Origin: Tridacna crocea
Lineage: Eukaryota > Mollusca > Bivalvia > Cardiida > Cardiidae
Assembly (NCBI GenBank): GCA_943736015.1
Contig: OX031060.1
Span: 516,001-580,000, forward strand
Direction of reading: 5' to 3'
DNA: 64,000 nt
The first letter of the stretch is position 1. Every line of letters starts with the position of its first letter. The notes under the pieces were generated by a model. That model did not search any database. It saw only the letters and a program-made list of their open reading frames with translations, and had not been told where the DNA came from. Of this stretch, positions 1 to 13,222 are shown in pieces. The position numbers and the translations under genes were made by a program.

Positions 1-2413
1 CAAAATGGAAATATTCCGTGCTATTATTTGAGATATGGTCAGTGAAATGAAACACTTTAGGCAATTGGGGCAATGACAATATTTCCCTGACGGCCTTGAC
101 AAATTTGCAATGACAATATGTTTGAGAAGATGAATCGAACTTCATAGAATTTTTTTTTTCAAATTAAAAAAATTAAGGTGTTGCCCTCGTAGAGTAGACT
201 ATGTTTCTCGCTGTCTTTGTATTAAAGGAAGAACTCGTCTCTTATAGTCAGAACGGCGTAGAAAATACACAGTAGTGGAATTTAGGTATGGAACACCAGC
301 TCGGCCACTCAAATAATTGGCGTTCTGTCAAATGACGACAAATCCTATTATTTGAGATATGGCCCGTTAAATGAAACTCTTTAGGAAATTAGGACGAGTA
401 AAATATTTCCATGGCGACCATTACAGATTGGCAAGGACGAAATTTTTTGAGAACCTTCTGACAATCGACGGCAATGACTATTTTCAAGATACAATATTTC
501 CAAGAAAACTTTGATGATTGGGTAATGACAATATCTCCAAGACAACTTCGTCAGTTAAGGCTATGACAATTATAATTCATAGAAGGCCTTTCCCTCTCGA
601 ATTCAACAAATGAATTTACTAACACATTTTCTATCTTGTATATAATTATATGGTTTAAAATCAATATATCGACCTTCATAGATTTTTTTTCAAATTAAAG
701 AAATTAAGGTTTAGTCCTCGAAGAGCTGGCTACCTTTCTCGCTGATACTGTAAAAAAGGACGAGGCGGTCTGTTACAGTCACATACACTTTAGTGGAAAT
801 TGGGTATGGAACACAAGCTTGGCCACTCAAATAACTGGCGTTCTGTCGATTAACGACAAATCCCATTGCTTTCACATTCATGAATGGTTGTTAGTGAATT
901 GACGATCATGTTGGAGGCTTATTACTGGATGTTAATGTTGGACAATGATTATTTGATGTTATCCTTTAAGGAAGACGTAGTTCCACGTAGAAAGACATTT
1001 TATTCAGTATTTAGGCTCCATGCACAATAAACAAATAAAGGTACATCTATGAGACATAGATTGACTACTAAATTTGTATGGAAAATTTACTAATTACACA
1101 GATATTTAGCTGCAATGGCCAAAGGTCAGTGGATTAACGTCATGGTCCGGTGTCCATAGTTCGTCCTTGCGTTCATTCCTCCGTCCGTCAGTCCGTACGT
1201 GTGTGTGTTTGTGTGTTAACTTTTATTTCAAACATCTTCTTCTCTGAAACTACCCATCTAACTTTGATTGAACTGAACAGAAATTGTCCTACCATGATAC
1301 TCTTTAAATTTTCTTGAAGATATTTGATTCCTTCAAAAACTCTGGTTGTCATGGCAACTAAACTAAAGAAAAACTTGATAATCTTTTGCCTGCATTCATA
1401 TCAAATGGAAATAACATATAATGGCATAATTTTGGATATATTTTATTTCGATAGGGATATGACTTACTAGTGATTGATAGAATCAACATGTAAGTGGTGG
1501 ATAGTGATAACCTTCCTCATTCTCCTAGTACAAAAGAGTGACAAGTATTTAAAATAAATAAAATATTTTTCATTAATATGTATTTGAACCATTTCCACTT
1601 TACTTACGTCCTGAAAATCCACAACTGAGACCCGTAGCACAAAAGAGGTTAAACAAAGATATTCAAAGTCTCCAGCATATCTGTTGTATAAAATTTGCCA
1701 AAGTATTTAGGCAATCTCAAATGTAGTTTACAGCTTTCTTACCTTGCATTGACAGAACCGTGTGAGTTCCAGACCAAGACATAGTGCTTGATACCCAAAT
1801 GTAACAGAAACAACATGAAAATATATTTCAATTATTATTACTGTAGCACTTTTGCTCTGTGTGTGACGACGCGCTTATTTCCAAATACAACAATTTTGGA
1901 TTTATCGAGATGACCAATAAATCCTGTCACAATGTCTATCATCAATCCTCTTAAAGAAATTTGCCGAGCTGGGGAGCGAACCAACGACCCCATGTTCCAA
2001 AGTCCTGTACGATACCGACTGAATTACCGGGTACCGGAGACATTTTATCTGGACAAAACGGTCAGACGGCATTTATTCAGTTAACATAATGATAAAAGCT
2101 TGACAATAGTTCAGGAATTACCCTGAAATGACACTATTCTATGTAATTTATTAGTTTGAGACCAGGGTAGTGTTCTATGTACATGTAACTATGATTTAGT
2201 TCAGCATAACAATAATGTTTCACATTAACTTCAAAACAACCATTACAGTTTTTATCATTTTGTAAACAGAATGCCATCAAATCGATGTATTATAATTCTC
2301 CTCAAAAGAATATGTTAATTAAACAGTTCAAAATCTGATAGATAATGGAATAATGATGCTTTGCAAGGTTATACAGTTTTTTTTTTTTTTTTTCTTTTCT
2401 TTTTTCTAAACAG
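1..2413 (+). other. Intron sequence upstream of exon A1
   Basis: No convincing exon. It holds the nested duplication (about 1-350 and 345-865), a short GT-rich stretch near 1197-1217, a tRNA-like SINE remnant on the minus strand (1963-2037) and a long pyrimidine tract before the A1 acceptor. The same content recurs at 7130-9546 and 14263-16678. Confidence 0.7.
1963..2037 (-). repeat. tRNA-derived SINE-like remnant in unit 1
   Basis: On the minus strand this reads as a degenerate tRNA: an A-box-like TAATTCAGTCGG, then TACAGGACTTTGGA, then a B-box-like GGTTCGCTCCC. It shares the 'TACa/gGACTTTgGA' middle with the tRNA-like stretch at 30402-30465, which suggests one SINE family. Copies lie at the same place in units 2 and 3 (about 9093-9167 and 16226-16300), so the insertion predates the triplication. 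Confidence 0.5.
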
Positions 2414-2533
2414 GGAACTGCAGCTCTTTGTATGATTGCACAGGCCACATTTCTGACCCGAAGGTTGAATGCCACAACTCTATCTGCGATTGTAGAGAGG
2501 GATTTGACGAAGTTAATGGGGTGTGTCAAACAG
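2414..2533 (+). CDS. Exon A1: six-cysteine EB/EGF-like module
   Basis: A 120-nt exon between a long T/C tract ending in aaacag and donor gtatca. It begins with two bases of a split codon and ends with one (phase 1-1). The 40 codons hold six cysteines in the pattern C-x5-C-x9-C-x4-C-x1-C-x9-C, including the CDCREGFDE segment typical of EB/EGF-like extracellular modules. It joins in frame to B1 (G|AA = Glu). Cysteines suggest disulphide bonding outside the cell; the exact fold and any ligand are unknown. A2 and A3 are near-identical copies and A4 a diverged one. Confidence 0.88.
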
Positions 2534-5337
2534 GTATCAGTTTTGTTTGTTTGTTTATAGTGAAGCATAATCCCTTTTAAACATGTAATACCACGGCGGT
2601 CAGTGCATCTACACATATCCTGGCTTTCTCATACCAGTGCTGACAAAAGTTTCTTTCGAAGTCTATGACTACTTTTCTCACCTGATTTAAAGCTGAGTAG
2701 TAAATATTGATGGAAAGAAAGTTTGCCGTAACCGGGTATTGAATCCTGCCACTACTAGGTCGAGAGTCAGATATGCTGACTTTTGAGTTGAACAATATAT
2801 TAAAAGGATGAATCAGAAACTGACTAAAAAAGTCGCAATTCCTACATGGCTTGCAACACGCAAAAAGACGCATTCGGACATTTGCGTATCAGTCAAAGTT
2901 GCAGACTGAACTATGTGGAGAATATAGAAAAATTATCCTCGAATATAATTATCCACCATAAATTTCCCGTCATCATCTAATTTTTTCACAAATTGCCATT
3001 TTGTTTAAGGTACTCAATGGAAAATGATGTTATTTCACCTGATTTGAAAAACTGTTTTGTAGGAAAGTTTTTGCTTTCGATGTATTTTGTTCTCAAATTT
3101 AAAAAAAAAAGAAAACAGATAGAAGTTAATTGTCGCGATTCCGCAGTAATATACCCACCCACTTATCTCAGAAGTGCATTTTTCAATACCTTTTTGTAAA
3201 TCAATTAAGTGCATTGCATTACGAGGAAATACAATTGATACATGAATCACTTTGAAATAAAACATTTATATGGCTAAACATTATCATCATGCGCGTATGC
3301 AATGCATATGCAGATTCAAGGTAAGGGGATCAGGGCCTATTGGTGTAAATAGAACACCTGAGTCTTGTTCATTATCCAAAACATTACTAGCGCTATAACA
3401 TAAACGATTGCAAGAACATAATAAAAATTAAGAATTCTTACAGTATTCCATATCGCAACATTTCCCTTTGTAATTTCACCAAATGAATGATCACATGGTT
3501 TTCGTCCGTAGCAGAAATACCTTTTGCTTTTTGGGGAGAGGATAAGTCGAAATGGACCTTGACTAGCAAGTTCTCTCATTTACATAGTAATGTCTACATA
3601 AAAAAAACACCTATACATGTACCACAGTTTCTTTTCATCTGTATGGCTTTTAATTTAGAAGAGTCTATAATTTTGCAGTATGTGATCAATTTCAACGTCT
3701 TTGGTCGGGAAGAGCACTGAAGCTTCGCGACAAAACTTTTAGCAATTTGATTTTAGGTACGACGCTGTCAATAATAAAAAAATGCTCTGACAACCTAAAA
3801 GAAACTCAAATTTTTATCCATTCAATTTCTTCTTCTCAAACCGGATGTTTGGATGATCAATTTACCATATTTTCTAGGTTTCATGTGTTACAGACTTATT
3901 TAGGAAAGCGAGAAATCCAGTTTGCCGTTTAATATTGGTGAAAAAGTTGCATTATTTGGCTGTACTATTTTTGCCTGATGCCTGCATATTTTACTTTCAC
4001 CGTTGCCGAAAGAAATGGATCATCACAGATGTTACAATTTTTAACGATGTTCCTTTTAAGGTAGAAATCCATAAGGCTTCTAGTCCAACATGGAATTTCT
4101 TGTTAGTTGAAAAAATAAAGATTTATACTGATATATTACTTTTGCACATTCAAATCAACCATAAATTCCTTTAATGTCTTTGAAAATATTATGGGGATGG
4201 AGAAAATGCTAATGACCAGCATTTCTTCATCTTCCCACAAGGTTTTCAACCATTTCGTGCACAATTTCTTGAGCATTTAATTTGTGATGTTAAAAAAACC
4301 ATAAACGTTGGCCCAATCCAATTTTCTTGTCCAGGATTAAAGGATAAGTGACTTCTTGTTATTGATCTTAAAACTTTTATCTCCCCCTACAGAACTTTGA
4401 ACTACACTGTATCTACAGCAGAAAACAGTCGTTAACGTTTTGAAAAAGAGTGAAATTGTCAGTAATGTTCCAGTTTCCCCCACAATTCGCAGTATTTTAT
4501 ATTCATTTTCCCGCATTTTTTCCAACTTATCTTCCTGATTAAGTTTGATTTGTCCCTTTTCATAACTGTTTTGTCCATGGAAACAAATATGTACAATATG
4601 AGGAAAATCCAAGTGTGGGCACATTTTAGCATACTTTAGGAACACCACCTTTGTAAATCTAATTTTCAAAGATTTCTTTTCGGGAAATGAATTTTCAAAG
4701 CAACTTGTTTCAGGAAATTATTATGTTCATTTTGTTTTGTTGGATGTAAAAGTAAAAACGTTTGCAATTAGTTCCAACTCCTCGGATAGGTAGACTGTAC
4801 TAATACAGATAAGTGAATAGTGAACATACCTTATCACACAGTATGAAACTGCCAAGTAACAGTTAAGTACAAAAGTGTGGTTAAACTAAAAATCACTTCT
4901 TCATTCCTTATAACTCAGTATCACAGACAACAAATACGCAAATAAATAACAATAATAGCTTTTTCCTTTTTTTGTAAATCAATATTGGAGGTTTGATACT
5001 CATTTCATTGCTATTTCATAGAGCAGTAAAACGGCCTAAAAAAATGTGTAGTTTATGACGTCGGCATAAGATTAAACACTATATAGATTTCAAATAGAAA
5101 TTTACATGCCTTGTGCTTGAAATAAGTTACAAATTAGATAATTCGAACCCTGCAAACTGACAATTAGGTTTTAGTTCTCATTTATCTTTCTAGATTTTAT
5201 TGCTGATTTCTTTTTTTCATCCGATATTTACATAGAAACAAAAATAAATCTCATATATGTATGTTTACATTGATTGCACAGCAAAGGAAGTCTCGGAATT
5301 TACATTTGGGGAAGATGAAGCGTTTTTTCTATTTCAG
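2534..5337 (+). other. Intron A1-B1
   Basis: 2.8-kb intron without supported exons. It contains a fragment of the 'ggcttgcaacacg...' foldback family near 2848-2920 and a degenerate short palindrome near 4191-4243 ('ggagaaaatgct...agcatttcttc') related to the hairpin core of the piggyBac-type MITEs. Small ORFs here are repeated in units 2 and 3 only because the DNA is duplicated, and they show no coding character. The equivalent intron of unit 2 is 9667-12470. Confidence 0.65.
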
Positions 5338-5439
5338 AAATAAACAGCGACGGAACAATAAACTGTGCCAGTGCGAAAGACTGTACCCAAATATTCAGTC
5401 AGCTGGATTGTGATACAACTAAATCTTTGTGTAAAATAG
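5338..5439 (+). CDS. Exon B1: four-cysteine module
   Basis: A 102-nt phase 1-1 exon after 'ctatttcag' and before 'gtattttt'. It encodes a 34-residue module with four cysteines, INC-x5-DC-x8-DC-x6-LC, and ends KIG. It follows A1 and precedes C1, matching B2 exactly and B3/B' in diverged form. The spacing resembles half an EB-type module. Function is unknown; a short disulphide-bonded extracellular repeat is inferred. Confidence 0.87.
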
Positions 5440-6011
5440 GTATTTTTGATATTTAATTATTCTTTCAGGAAATACTATAATCCACGAAAGCTTTCTATTG
5501 TTTTGTTTTCGTTTTGTTTTCGTTTTTAATTGCTTTTCAGACTGAGTAGGTCGAACCAGACCGTAGTAAAACGTTCATTATATGATACGTTCGGCATTCT
5601 CATATGTTTGATATTGTATGGGCTTGAGGACATAGAAGTCATGAAACTTGAACAGCCATCTGTTATTTAGTTGGAAAAATAAGACATTCACCTCATCTGT
5701 GTTGAAACGAAATGTTCTGTCTAATTCTTTTTCAACAATATAAGAAATAGTTGAGGTAGAAAATGAAGCACACTCGAAACTAGATAACTCTGTGGTATTG
5801 TCTGAATCATTAATTCAATTATTACAGTACATCCCGAGAAATTGTCGGTGGGTTATTTCAACCAGTGCCAAAGCCATGCCAAGAAATGAGGTGTTAAATT
5901 ATACTTGGAGAAAGAAAGCTTTGTTTTGTGCAAATAAAATATAATAATATGATTTAATGTTAACCTGAAGGTAAACTCACCTACACGTCATGGCTGTTGC
6001 CTTCATTTCAG
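5440..6011 (+). other. Intron B1-C1
   Basis: About 570 bases without a supported gene or recognisable element. A short 'gttttgttttc' repeat lies near 5501-5523. The equivalent stretch in unit 2 is 12573-13144. Confidence 0.6.
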
Positions 6012-6089
6012 GTGATGTGACCAGCTGTTCAAGTGCAGCTGATTGCAGTCATTCATTGCTGACCTGTCGTGATGGACTTTGCTATCCAG
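6012..6089 (+). CDS. Exon C1: compact four-cysteine module
   Basis: A 78-nt phase 1-1 exon between 'catttcag' and 'gtaaatat'. Its 26 codons hold four cysteines: SC-x5-DC-x6-TC-x4-LC, ending YPG. It joins B1 (G|GT = Gly) and D1 (G|TG = Val) in frame. C2 is identical; C3 is diverged but the same length; C' is longer (99 nt). Confidence 0.87.
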
Positions 6090-6491
6090 GTAAATATCTT
6101 TTAACTTCGAAAACAAAAATAGAATAAAGAGACCATTGAACGTTTACCCTTTACCGGAAATCTCTTGTCTAACGACCTTAACAAAGAAACGCTTTGAAAC
6201 ATTATGGGAAATGGAGAAATGCTGGAAACTAGCATTTTACCCAAAATATTTTCTTCCATTTACAATACAGGGAGTTAAATGCATCCACATAACGTATTGT
6301 GCAAAGATCATTAAAGAGTTTGGAATCAGTATGATCCAGTTTTGTATAATAACCGACTGAATCCAAAGGTAGGTTAGTTCTTTATTTGCACACAATTGAC
6401 TAATATTAAAGTAATGCGCGAATTGTGTCAGCTGACACTGGTCGATACATTTTGTAGATGCATTAAACCTTATTTTTACTTTTTGTTCCAG
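6090..6491 (+). other. Intron C1-D1
   Basis: About 400 bases. A degenerate copy of the short 'ggagaaatgctgg...ctagcatttt' palindrome lies near 6203-6245. Just before the D1 acceptor is the motif 'ggtcgatacattttgtagatgcatt' (about 6442-6466), which recurs before exon D3 and before the exon at 51819. The unit 2 counterpart is 13223-13624. Confidence 0.6.
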
Positions 6492-6596
6492 TGGCCAAAA
6501 GTTGTATAGAAGACGTGAACTGTACTTCCGCTCCATTTACGTACTGCCATAAAAACCATGGACTGCATTCATATCCCGATGGTGTATGTATACCAA
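6492..6596 (+). CDS. Exon D1: four-cysteine module
   Basis: A 105-nt exon after 'gttccag' and before 'gtaagtaa'. It encodes 35 residues with four cysteines (SC, NC, YC, VC) and a FTYCHKNHGLHSYPDG core. It ends in A, so the next codon becomes A|GG (Arg) when joined to A2, keeping phase 1. The quartet A1-B1-C1-D1 is therefore a self-contained 405-nt cassette that can be added or removed without a frameshift. Confidence 0.87.
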
Positions 6597-9546
6597 GTAA
6601 GTAAAATCCATGTCTATCTTTCTCTCTTTAATTCACTTTGGTGCATAAATATGCAGTGGCACTATACCATATAAAGTCGTAATTAAAGAAATGACGAGCA
6701 AATCTTACTTTGACTTTAAACAGAAAATTGACATGATTCTGCGAGAACAATGCTTTCCAAGCAATATTGACCATCTGAGCATAATAAAGCAATGGAAAGA
6801 CGGGGATATCCTGGCAAAAACATTACAAATTACCTTGCAAAACTGAAGTTATCAACCCTTGTACTAAACTATCCCATCTTTCAATGAACCTCAGATAGAA
6901 GCTTTTCGAAAACATGTTTGAAAAGGACCAAACCCGTCTTTCCTCCGCACACACAACTTTTTCTACCATTTCTGAGACTTTTGGTTTTACTTCAGCTACA
7001 TTTGATTTATTGTCTGCAAATGCTTTTATTTTGATGAGTTAAAAGATAGTTGTTTAGTAAATAGCTAAAAATCATTTAATACACTTAAGAGGTATAGGGC
7101 AAGGTAACGTTTGAAGTAGATTATTGGTGCAAAATGGAAATATTCCGTGCTATTATTTGAGATATGGTCAGTGAAATGAAACACTTTAGGCAATTGGGGC
7201 AATGACAATATTTCCCTGACGGCCTTGACAAATTTGCAATGACAATATGTTTGAGAAGATGAATCGAACTTCATAGAATTTTTTTTTTCAAATTAAAAAA
7301 ATTAAGGTGTTGCCCTCGTAGAGTAGACTATGTTTCTCGCTGTCTTTGTATTAAAGGAAGAACTCGTCTCTTATAGTCAGAACGGCGTAGAAAATACACA
7401 GTAGTGGAATTTAGGTATGGAACACCAGCTCGGCCACTCAAATAATTGGCGTTCTGTCAAATGACGACAAATCCTATTATTTGAGATATGGCCCGTTAAA
7501 TGAAACTCTTTAGGAAATTAGGACGAGTAAAATATTTCCATGGCGACCATTACAGATTGGCAAGGACGAAATTTTTTGAGAACCTTCTGACAATCGACGG
7601 CAATGACTATTTTCAAGATACAATATTTCCAAGAAAACTTTGATGATTGGGTAATGACAATATCTCCAAGACAACTTCGTCAGTTAAGGCTATGACAATT
7701 ATAATTCATAGAAGGCCTTTCCCTCTCGAATTCAACAAATGAATTTACTAACACATTTTCTATCTTGTATATAATTATATGGTTTAAAATCAATATATCG
7801 ACCTTCATAGATTTTTTTTTCAAATTAAAGAAATTAAGGTTTAGTCCTCGAAGAGCTGGCTACCTTTCTCGCTGATACTGTAAAAAAGGACGAGGCGGTC
7901 TGTTACAGTCACATACACTTTAGTGGAAATTGGGTATGGAACACAAGCTTGGCCACTCAAATAACTGGCGTTCTGTCGATTAACGACAAATCCCATTGCT
8001 TTCACATTCATGAATGGTTGTTAGTGAATTGACGATCATGTTGGAGGCTTATTACTGGATGTTAATGTTGGACAATGATTATTTGATGTTATCCTTTAAG
8101 GAAGACGTAGTTCCACGTAGAAAGACATTTTATTCAGTATTTAGGCTCCATGCACAAAAAACAAATAAAGGTACATCTATGAGACATAGATTGACTACTA
8201 AATTTGTATGGAAAATTTACTAATTACACAGATATTTAGCTGCAATGGCCAAAGGTCAGTGGATTAACGTCATGGTCCGGTGTCCATAGTTCGTCCTTGC
8301 GTTCATTCCTCCGTCCGTCAGTCCGTACGTGTGTGTGTTTGTGTGTTAACTTTTATTTCAAACATCTTCTTCTCTGAAACTACCCATCTAACTTTGATTG
8401 AACTGAACAGAAATTGTCCTGCCATGATACTCTTTAAATTTTCTTGAAGATATTTGATTCCTTCAAAAACTCTGGTTGTCATGGCAACTAAACTAAAGAA
8501 AAACTTGATAATCTTTTGCCTGCATTCATATCAAATGGAAATAACATATAATGGCATAATTTTGGATATATTTTATTTCGATAGGGATATGACTTACTAG
8601 TGATTGATAGAATCAACATGTAAGTGGTGGATAGTGATAACCTTCCTCATTCTCCTAGTACAAAAGAGTGACAAGTATTTAAAATAAATAAAATATTTTT
8701 CATTAATATGTATTTGAACCATTTCCACTTTACTTACGTCCTGAAAATCCACAACTGAGACCCGTAGCACAAAAGAGGTTAAACAAAGATATTCAAAGTC
8801 TCCAGCATATCTGTTGTATAAAATTTGCCAAAGTATTTAGGCAATCTCAAATGTAGTTTACAGCTTTCTTACCTTGCATTGACAGAACCGTGTGAGTTCC
8901 AGACCAAGACATAGTGCTTGATACCCAAATGTAACAGAAACAACATGAAAATATATTTCAATTATTATTACTGTAGCACTTTTGCTCTGTGTGTGACGAC
9001 GCGCTTATTTCCAAATACAACAATTTTGGATTTATCGAGATGACCAATAAATCCTGTCACAATGTCTATCATCAATCCTCTTAAAGAAATTTGCCGAGCT
9101 GGGGAGCGAACCAACGACCCCATGTTCCAAAGTCCTGTACGATACCGACTGAATTACCGGGTACCGGAGACATTTTATCTGGACAAAACGGTCAGACGGC
9201 ATTTATTCAGTTAACATAATGATAAAAGCTTGACAATAGTTCAGGAATTACCCTGAAATGACACTATTCTATGTAATTTATTAGTTTGAGACCAGGGTAG
9301 TGTTCTATGTACATGTAACTATGATTTAGTTCAGCATAACAATAATGTTTCACATTAACTTCAAAACAACCATTACAGTTTTTATCATTTTGTAAACAGA
9401 ATGCCATCAAATCGATGTATTATAATTCTCCTCAAAAGAATATGTTAATTAAACAGTTCAAAATCTGATAGATAATGGAATAATGATGCTTTGCAAGGTT
9501 ATACAGTTTTTTTTTTTTTTTTTTTTCTTTTCTTTTTTTTAAACAG
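6597..9546 (+). other. Intron D1-A2 spanning the unit boundary
   Basis: About 2.95 kb. It crosses the chosen repeat boundary at 7130 and includes the nested duplication, the SINE-like remnant near 9093-9167 and the polypyrimidine tract before A2. No exon is supported. The equivalent intron D2-A3 is 13730-16678. Confidence 0.65.
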
Positions 9547-9666
9547 GGAACTGCAGCTCTTTGTATGATTGCACAGGCCACATTTCTGACCCGAAGGTTG
9601 AATGCCACAACTCTATCTGCGATTGTAGAGAGGGATTTGACGAAGTTAATGGGGTGTGTCAAACAG
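9547..9666 (+). CDS. Exon A2: six-cysteine EB/EGF-like module
   Basis: Copy of A1, 120 nt, phase 1-1, with the same acceptor and donor and no amino-acid difference that I could see. The T run before the acceptor is longer than in unit 1, the kind of length variation expected of replication slippage. It joins D1 (A|GG) and B2 (G|AA) in frame. Confidence 0.88.
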
Positions 9667-12470
9667 GTATCAGTTTTGTTTGTTTGTTTATAGTGAAGCA
9701 TAATCCCTTTTAAACATGTAATACCACGGCGGTCAGTGCATCTGCACATATCCTGGCTTTCTCATACCAGTGCTGACAAAAGTTTCTTTCGAAGTCTATG
9801 ACTATTTTTCTCACCTGATTTAAAGCTGAGTAGTAAATATTGATGGAAAGAAAGTTTGCCGTAACCGGGTATTGAATCCTGCCACTCCTAGGTCGAGAGT
9901 CAGATATGCTGACTTTTGAGTTGAACAATATATTAAAAGGATGAATCAGAAACTGACTAAAAAAGTCGCAATTCCTACATGGCTTGCAACACGCAAAAAG
10001 ACGCATTCGGACATTTGCGTATCAGTCAAAGTTGCAGACTGAACTATGTGGAGAATATAGAAAAAATATCCTCGAATATAATTATCCACCATAAATTTCC
10101 CGTCATCATCTAATTTTTTCACAAATTGCCATTTTGTTTAAGGTACTCAATGGAAAATGATGTTATTTCACCTGATTTGAAAAACTGTTTTGTAGGAAAG
10201 TTTTTGCTTTCGATCTATTTTGTTCTCAAATTTAAAAAAAAAAAAGAAAACAGATAGAAGTTAATTGTCGCGATTCCGCAGTAATATACCCACCCACTTA
10301 TCTCAGAAGTGCATTTTTCAATACCTTTTTGTAAATCAATTAAGTGCATTGCATTACGAGGAAATACAATTGATACATGAATCACTTTGAAATAAAACAT
10401 TTATATGGCTAAACATTATCATCATGCGCGTATGCAATGCATATGCAGATTCAAGGTAAGGGGATCAGGGCCTATTGGTGTAAATAGAACACCTGAGTCT
10501 TGTTCATTATCCAAAACATTACTAGCGCTATAACATAAACGATTGCAAGAACATAATAAAAATTAAGAATTCTTACAGTATTCCATATCGCAACATTTCC
10601 CTTTGTAATTTCACCAAATGAATGATCACATGGTTTTCGTCCGTAGCAGAAATACCTTTTGCTTTTTGGGGAGAGGATAAGTCGAAATGGACCTTGACTA
10701 GCAAGTTCTCTCATTTACATAGTAATGTCTACATAAAAAAAACACCTATACATGTACCACAGTTTCTTTTCATCTGTATGGCTTTTAATTTAGAAGAGTC
10801 TATAATTTTGCAATATGTGATCAATTTCAACGTCTTTGGTCGGGAAGAGCACTGAAGCTTCGCGACAAAACTTTTAGCAATTTGATTTTAGGTATGACGC
10901 TGTCAATAATAAAAAAATGCTCTGACAACCTAAAAGAAACTCAAATTTTTATCCATTCAATTTCTTCTTCTCAAACAGGATGTGTGGATGATCAATTTAC
11001 CATATTTTCTAGGTTTCATGTGTTACAGACTTATTTAGGAAAGCGAGAAATCCAGTTTGCCGTTTAATATTGGTGAAAAAGTTGCATTATTTGGCTGTAC
11101 TATTTTTGCCTGATGCCTGCATATTTTACTTTCACCGTTGCCGAAAGAAATGGATCATCACAGATGTTACAATTTTTAACGATGTTCCTTTTAAGGTAGA
11201 AATCCATAAGGCTTCTAGTCCAACATGGAATTTCTTGTTAGTTGAAAAAATAAAGATTTATACTGATATATTACTTTTGCACATTCAAATCAACCATAAA
11301 TTCCTTTAATGTCTTTGAAAATATTATGGGGATGGAGAAAATGCTAATGACCAGCATTTCTTCATCTTCCCATAAGGTTTTCAACCATTTCGTGCACAAT
11401 TTCTTGAGCATTTAATTTGTGATGTTAAAAAAACCATAAACGTTGGCCCAATCCAATTTTCTTGTCCAGAATTAAAGGATAAGTGACTTCTTGTTATTGA
11501 TCTTAAAACTTTTATCTCCCCCTACAGAACTTTGAACTACACTGTATCTACAGCAGAAAACAGTCGTTAACGTTTTGAAAAAGAGTGAAATTGTCAGTAA
11601 TGTTCCAGTTTCCCCCACAATTCGCAGTATTTTATATTCATTTTCCCGCATTTTTTCCAACTTATCTTCCTGATTAAGTTTGATTTGTCCCTTTTCATAA
11701 CTGTTTTGTCCATGGAAACAAATATGTACAATATGAGGAAAATCCAAGTGTGGGCACATTTTAGCATACTTTAGGAACACCACCTTTGTAAATCTAATTT
11801 TCAAAGATTTCTTTTCGGGAAATGAATTTTCAAAGCAACTTGTTTCAGGAAATTATTATGTTCATTTTGTTTTGTTGGATGTAAAAGTAAAAACGTTTGC
11901 AATTAGTTCCAACTCCTCGGATAGGTAGACTGTACTAATACAGATAAGTGAATAGTGAACATACCTTATCACACAGTATGAAACTGCCAAGTAACAGTTA
12001 AGTACAAAAGTGTGGTTAAACTAAAAATCACTTCTTCATTCCTTATAACTCAGTATCACAGACAACAAATACGCAAATAAATAACAATAATAGCTTTTTC
12101 CTTTTTTTGTAAATCAATATTGGAGGTTTGATACTCATTTCATTGCTATTTCATAGAGCAGTAAAACGGCCTAAAAAAATGTGTAGTTTATGACGTCGGC
12201 ATAAGATTAAACACTATAGATTTCAAATAGAAATTTACATGCCTTGTGCTTGAAATAAGTTACAAATTAGATAATTCGAACCCTGCAAACTGACAATTAG
12301 GTTTTAGTTCTCATTTATCTTTCTAGATTTTATTGCTGATTTCTTTTTTTCATCCGATATTCACATAGAAACAAAAATAAATCTCATATATGTATGTTTA
12401 CATTGATTGCACAGCAAAGGAAGTCTCGGAATTTACATTTGGGGAAGATGAAGCGTTTTTTCTATTTCAG

Positions 12471-12572
12471 AAATAAACAGCGACGGAACAATAAACTGTG
12501 CCAGTGCGAAAGACTGTACCCAAATATTCAGTCAGCTGGATTGTGATACAACTAAATCTTTGTGTAAAATAG
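12471..12572 (+). CDS. Exon B2: four-cysteine module
   Basis: Copy of B1, 102 nt, phase 1-1, four cysteines, apparently identical in sequence. Flanks are 'ctatttcag' and 'gtattttt'. It is the second module of the second quartet. Confidence 0.87.
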
Positions 12573-13144
12573 GTATTTTTGATATTTAATCATTCTTTCA
12601 GGAAATACTATAATCCACGAAAGCTTTCTATTGTTTTGTTTTCGTTTTGTTTTCGTTTTTAATTGCTTTTCAGACTGAGTAGGTCGAACCAGACCGTAGT
12701 AAAACGTTCATTATATGATACGTTCGGCATTCTCATATGTTTGATATTGTATGGGCTTGAGGACATAGAAGTCATGAAATTTGAACATCCATCTGTTATT
12801 TAGTTGGAAAAATAAGACATTCACCTCATCTGTATTGAAACGAAATGTTCTGTCTAATTCTTTTTCAACAATATAAGAAATAGTTGAGGTAGAAAATGAA
12901 GCACACTCGAAACTAGATAACTCTGTGGTATTTTCTGAATCATTAATTCAATTATTACAGTACATCCCGAGAAATTGTCGGTGGGTTATTTCAACCAGTG
13001 CCAAAGCCATGCCAAGAAATGAGGTGTTAAATTATACTTGGAGAAAGAAAGCCTTGTTTTGTGCAAATAAAATATAATAATATGATTTAATGTTAACCTG
13101 AAGGTAAACTCACCTACACGTCATGGCTGTTGCCTTCATTTCAG

Positions 13145-13222
13145 GTGATGTGACCAGCTGTTCAAGTGCAGCTGATTGCAGTCATTCATTGCTGACCTGT
13201 CGTGATGGACTTTGCTATCCAG
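13145..13222 (+). CDS. Exon C2: compact four-cysteine module
   Basis: Copy of C1, 78 nt, phase 1-1, four cysteines, apparently identical. Acceptor 'catttcag', donor 'gtaaatat'. Confidence 0.87.

Larger units (their letters stand above)
1..7129 (+). repeat. Tandem segmental repeat, unit 1 (7.13 kb, exons A1-B1-C1-D1)
   Basis: The first bases of the window recur at 7130 and again at 14263, so the window opens inside a tandem array. Position 1 is an arbitrary phase of the unit, and further copies may lie upstream. The unit carries four in-frame exons (A1, B1, C1, D1) and their introns. Units 1 and 2 differ only by scattered substitutions and short indels, mostly in T runs. The first ~870 bases contain an older internal duplication: about 1-350 resembles about 345-865, both with a T-run, 'tcaaattaaa', 'tatggaacac' and 'ggcgttctgtc'. 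Confidence 0.95.

Noticed and set aside
2302..2616. ORFs repeated in all three units (for example 2302-2616 minus, 4337-4669 minus)
   Set aside because: They recur only because the DNA is duplicated; one runs antisense across exon A. No coding features.
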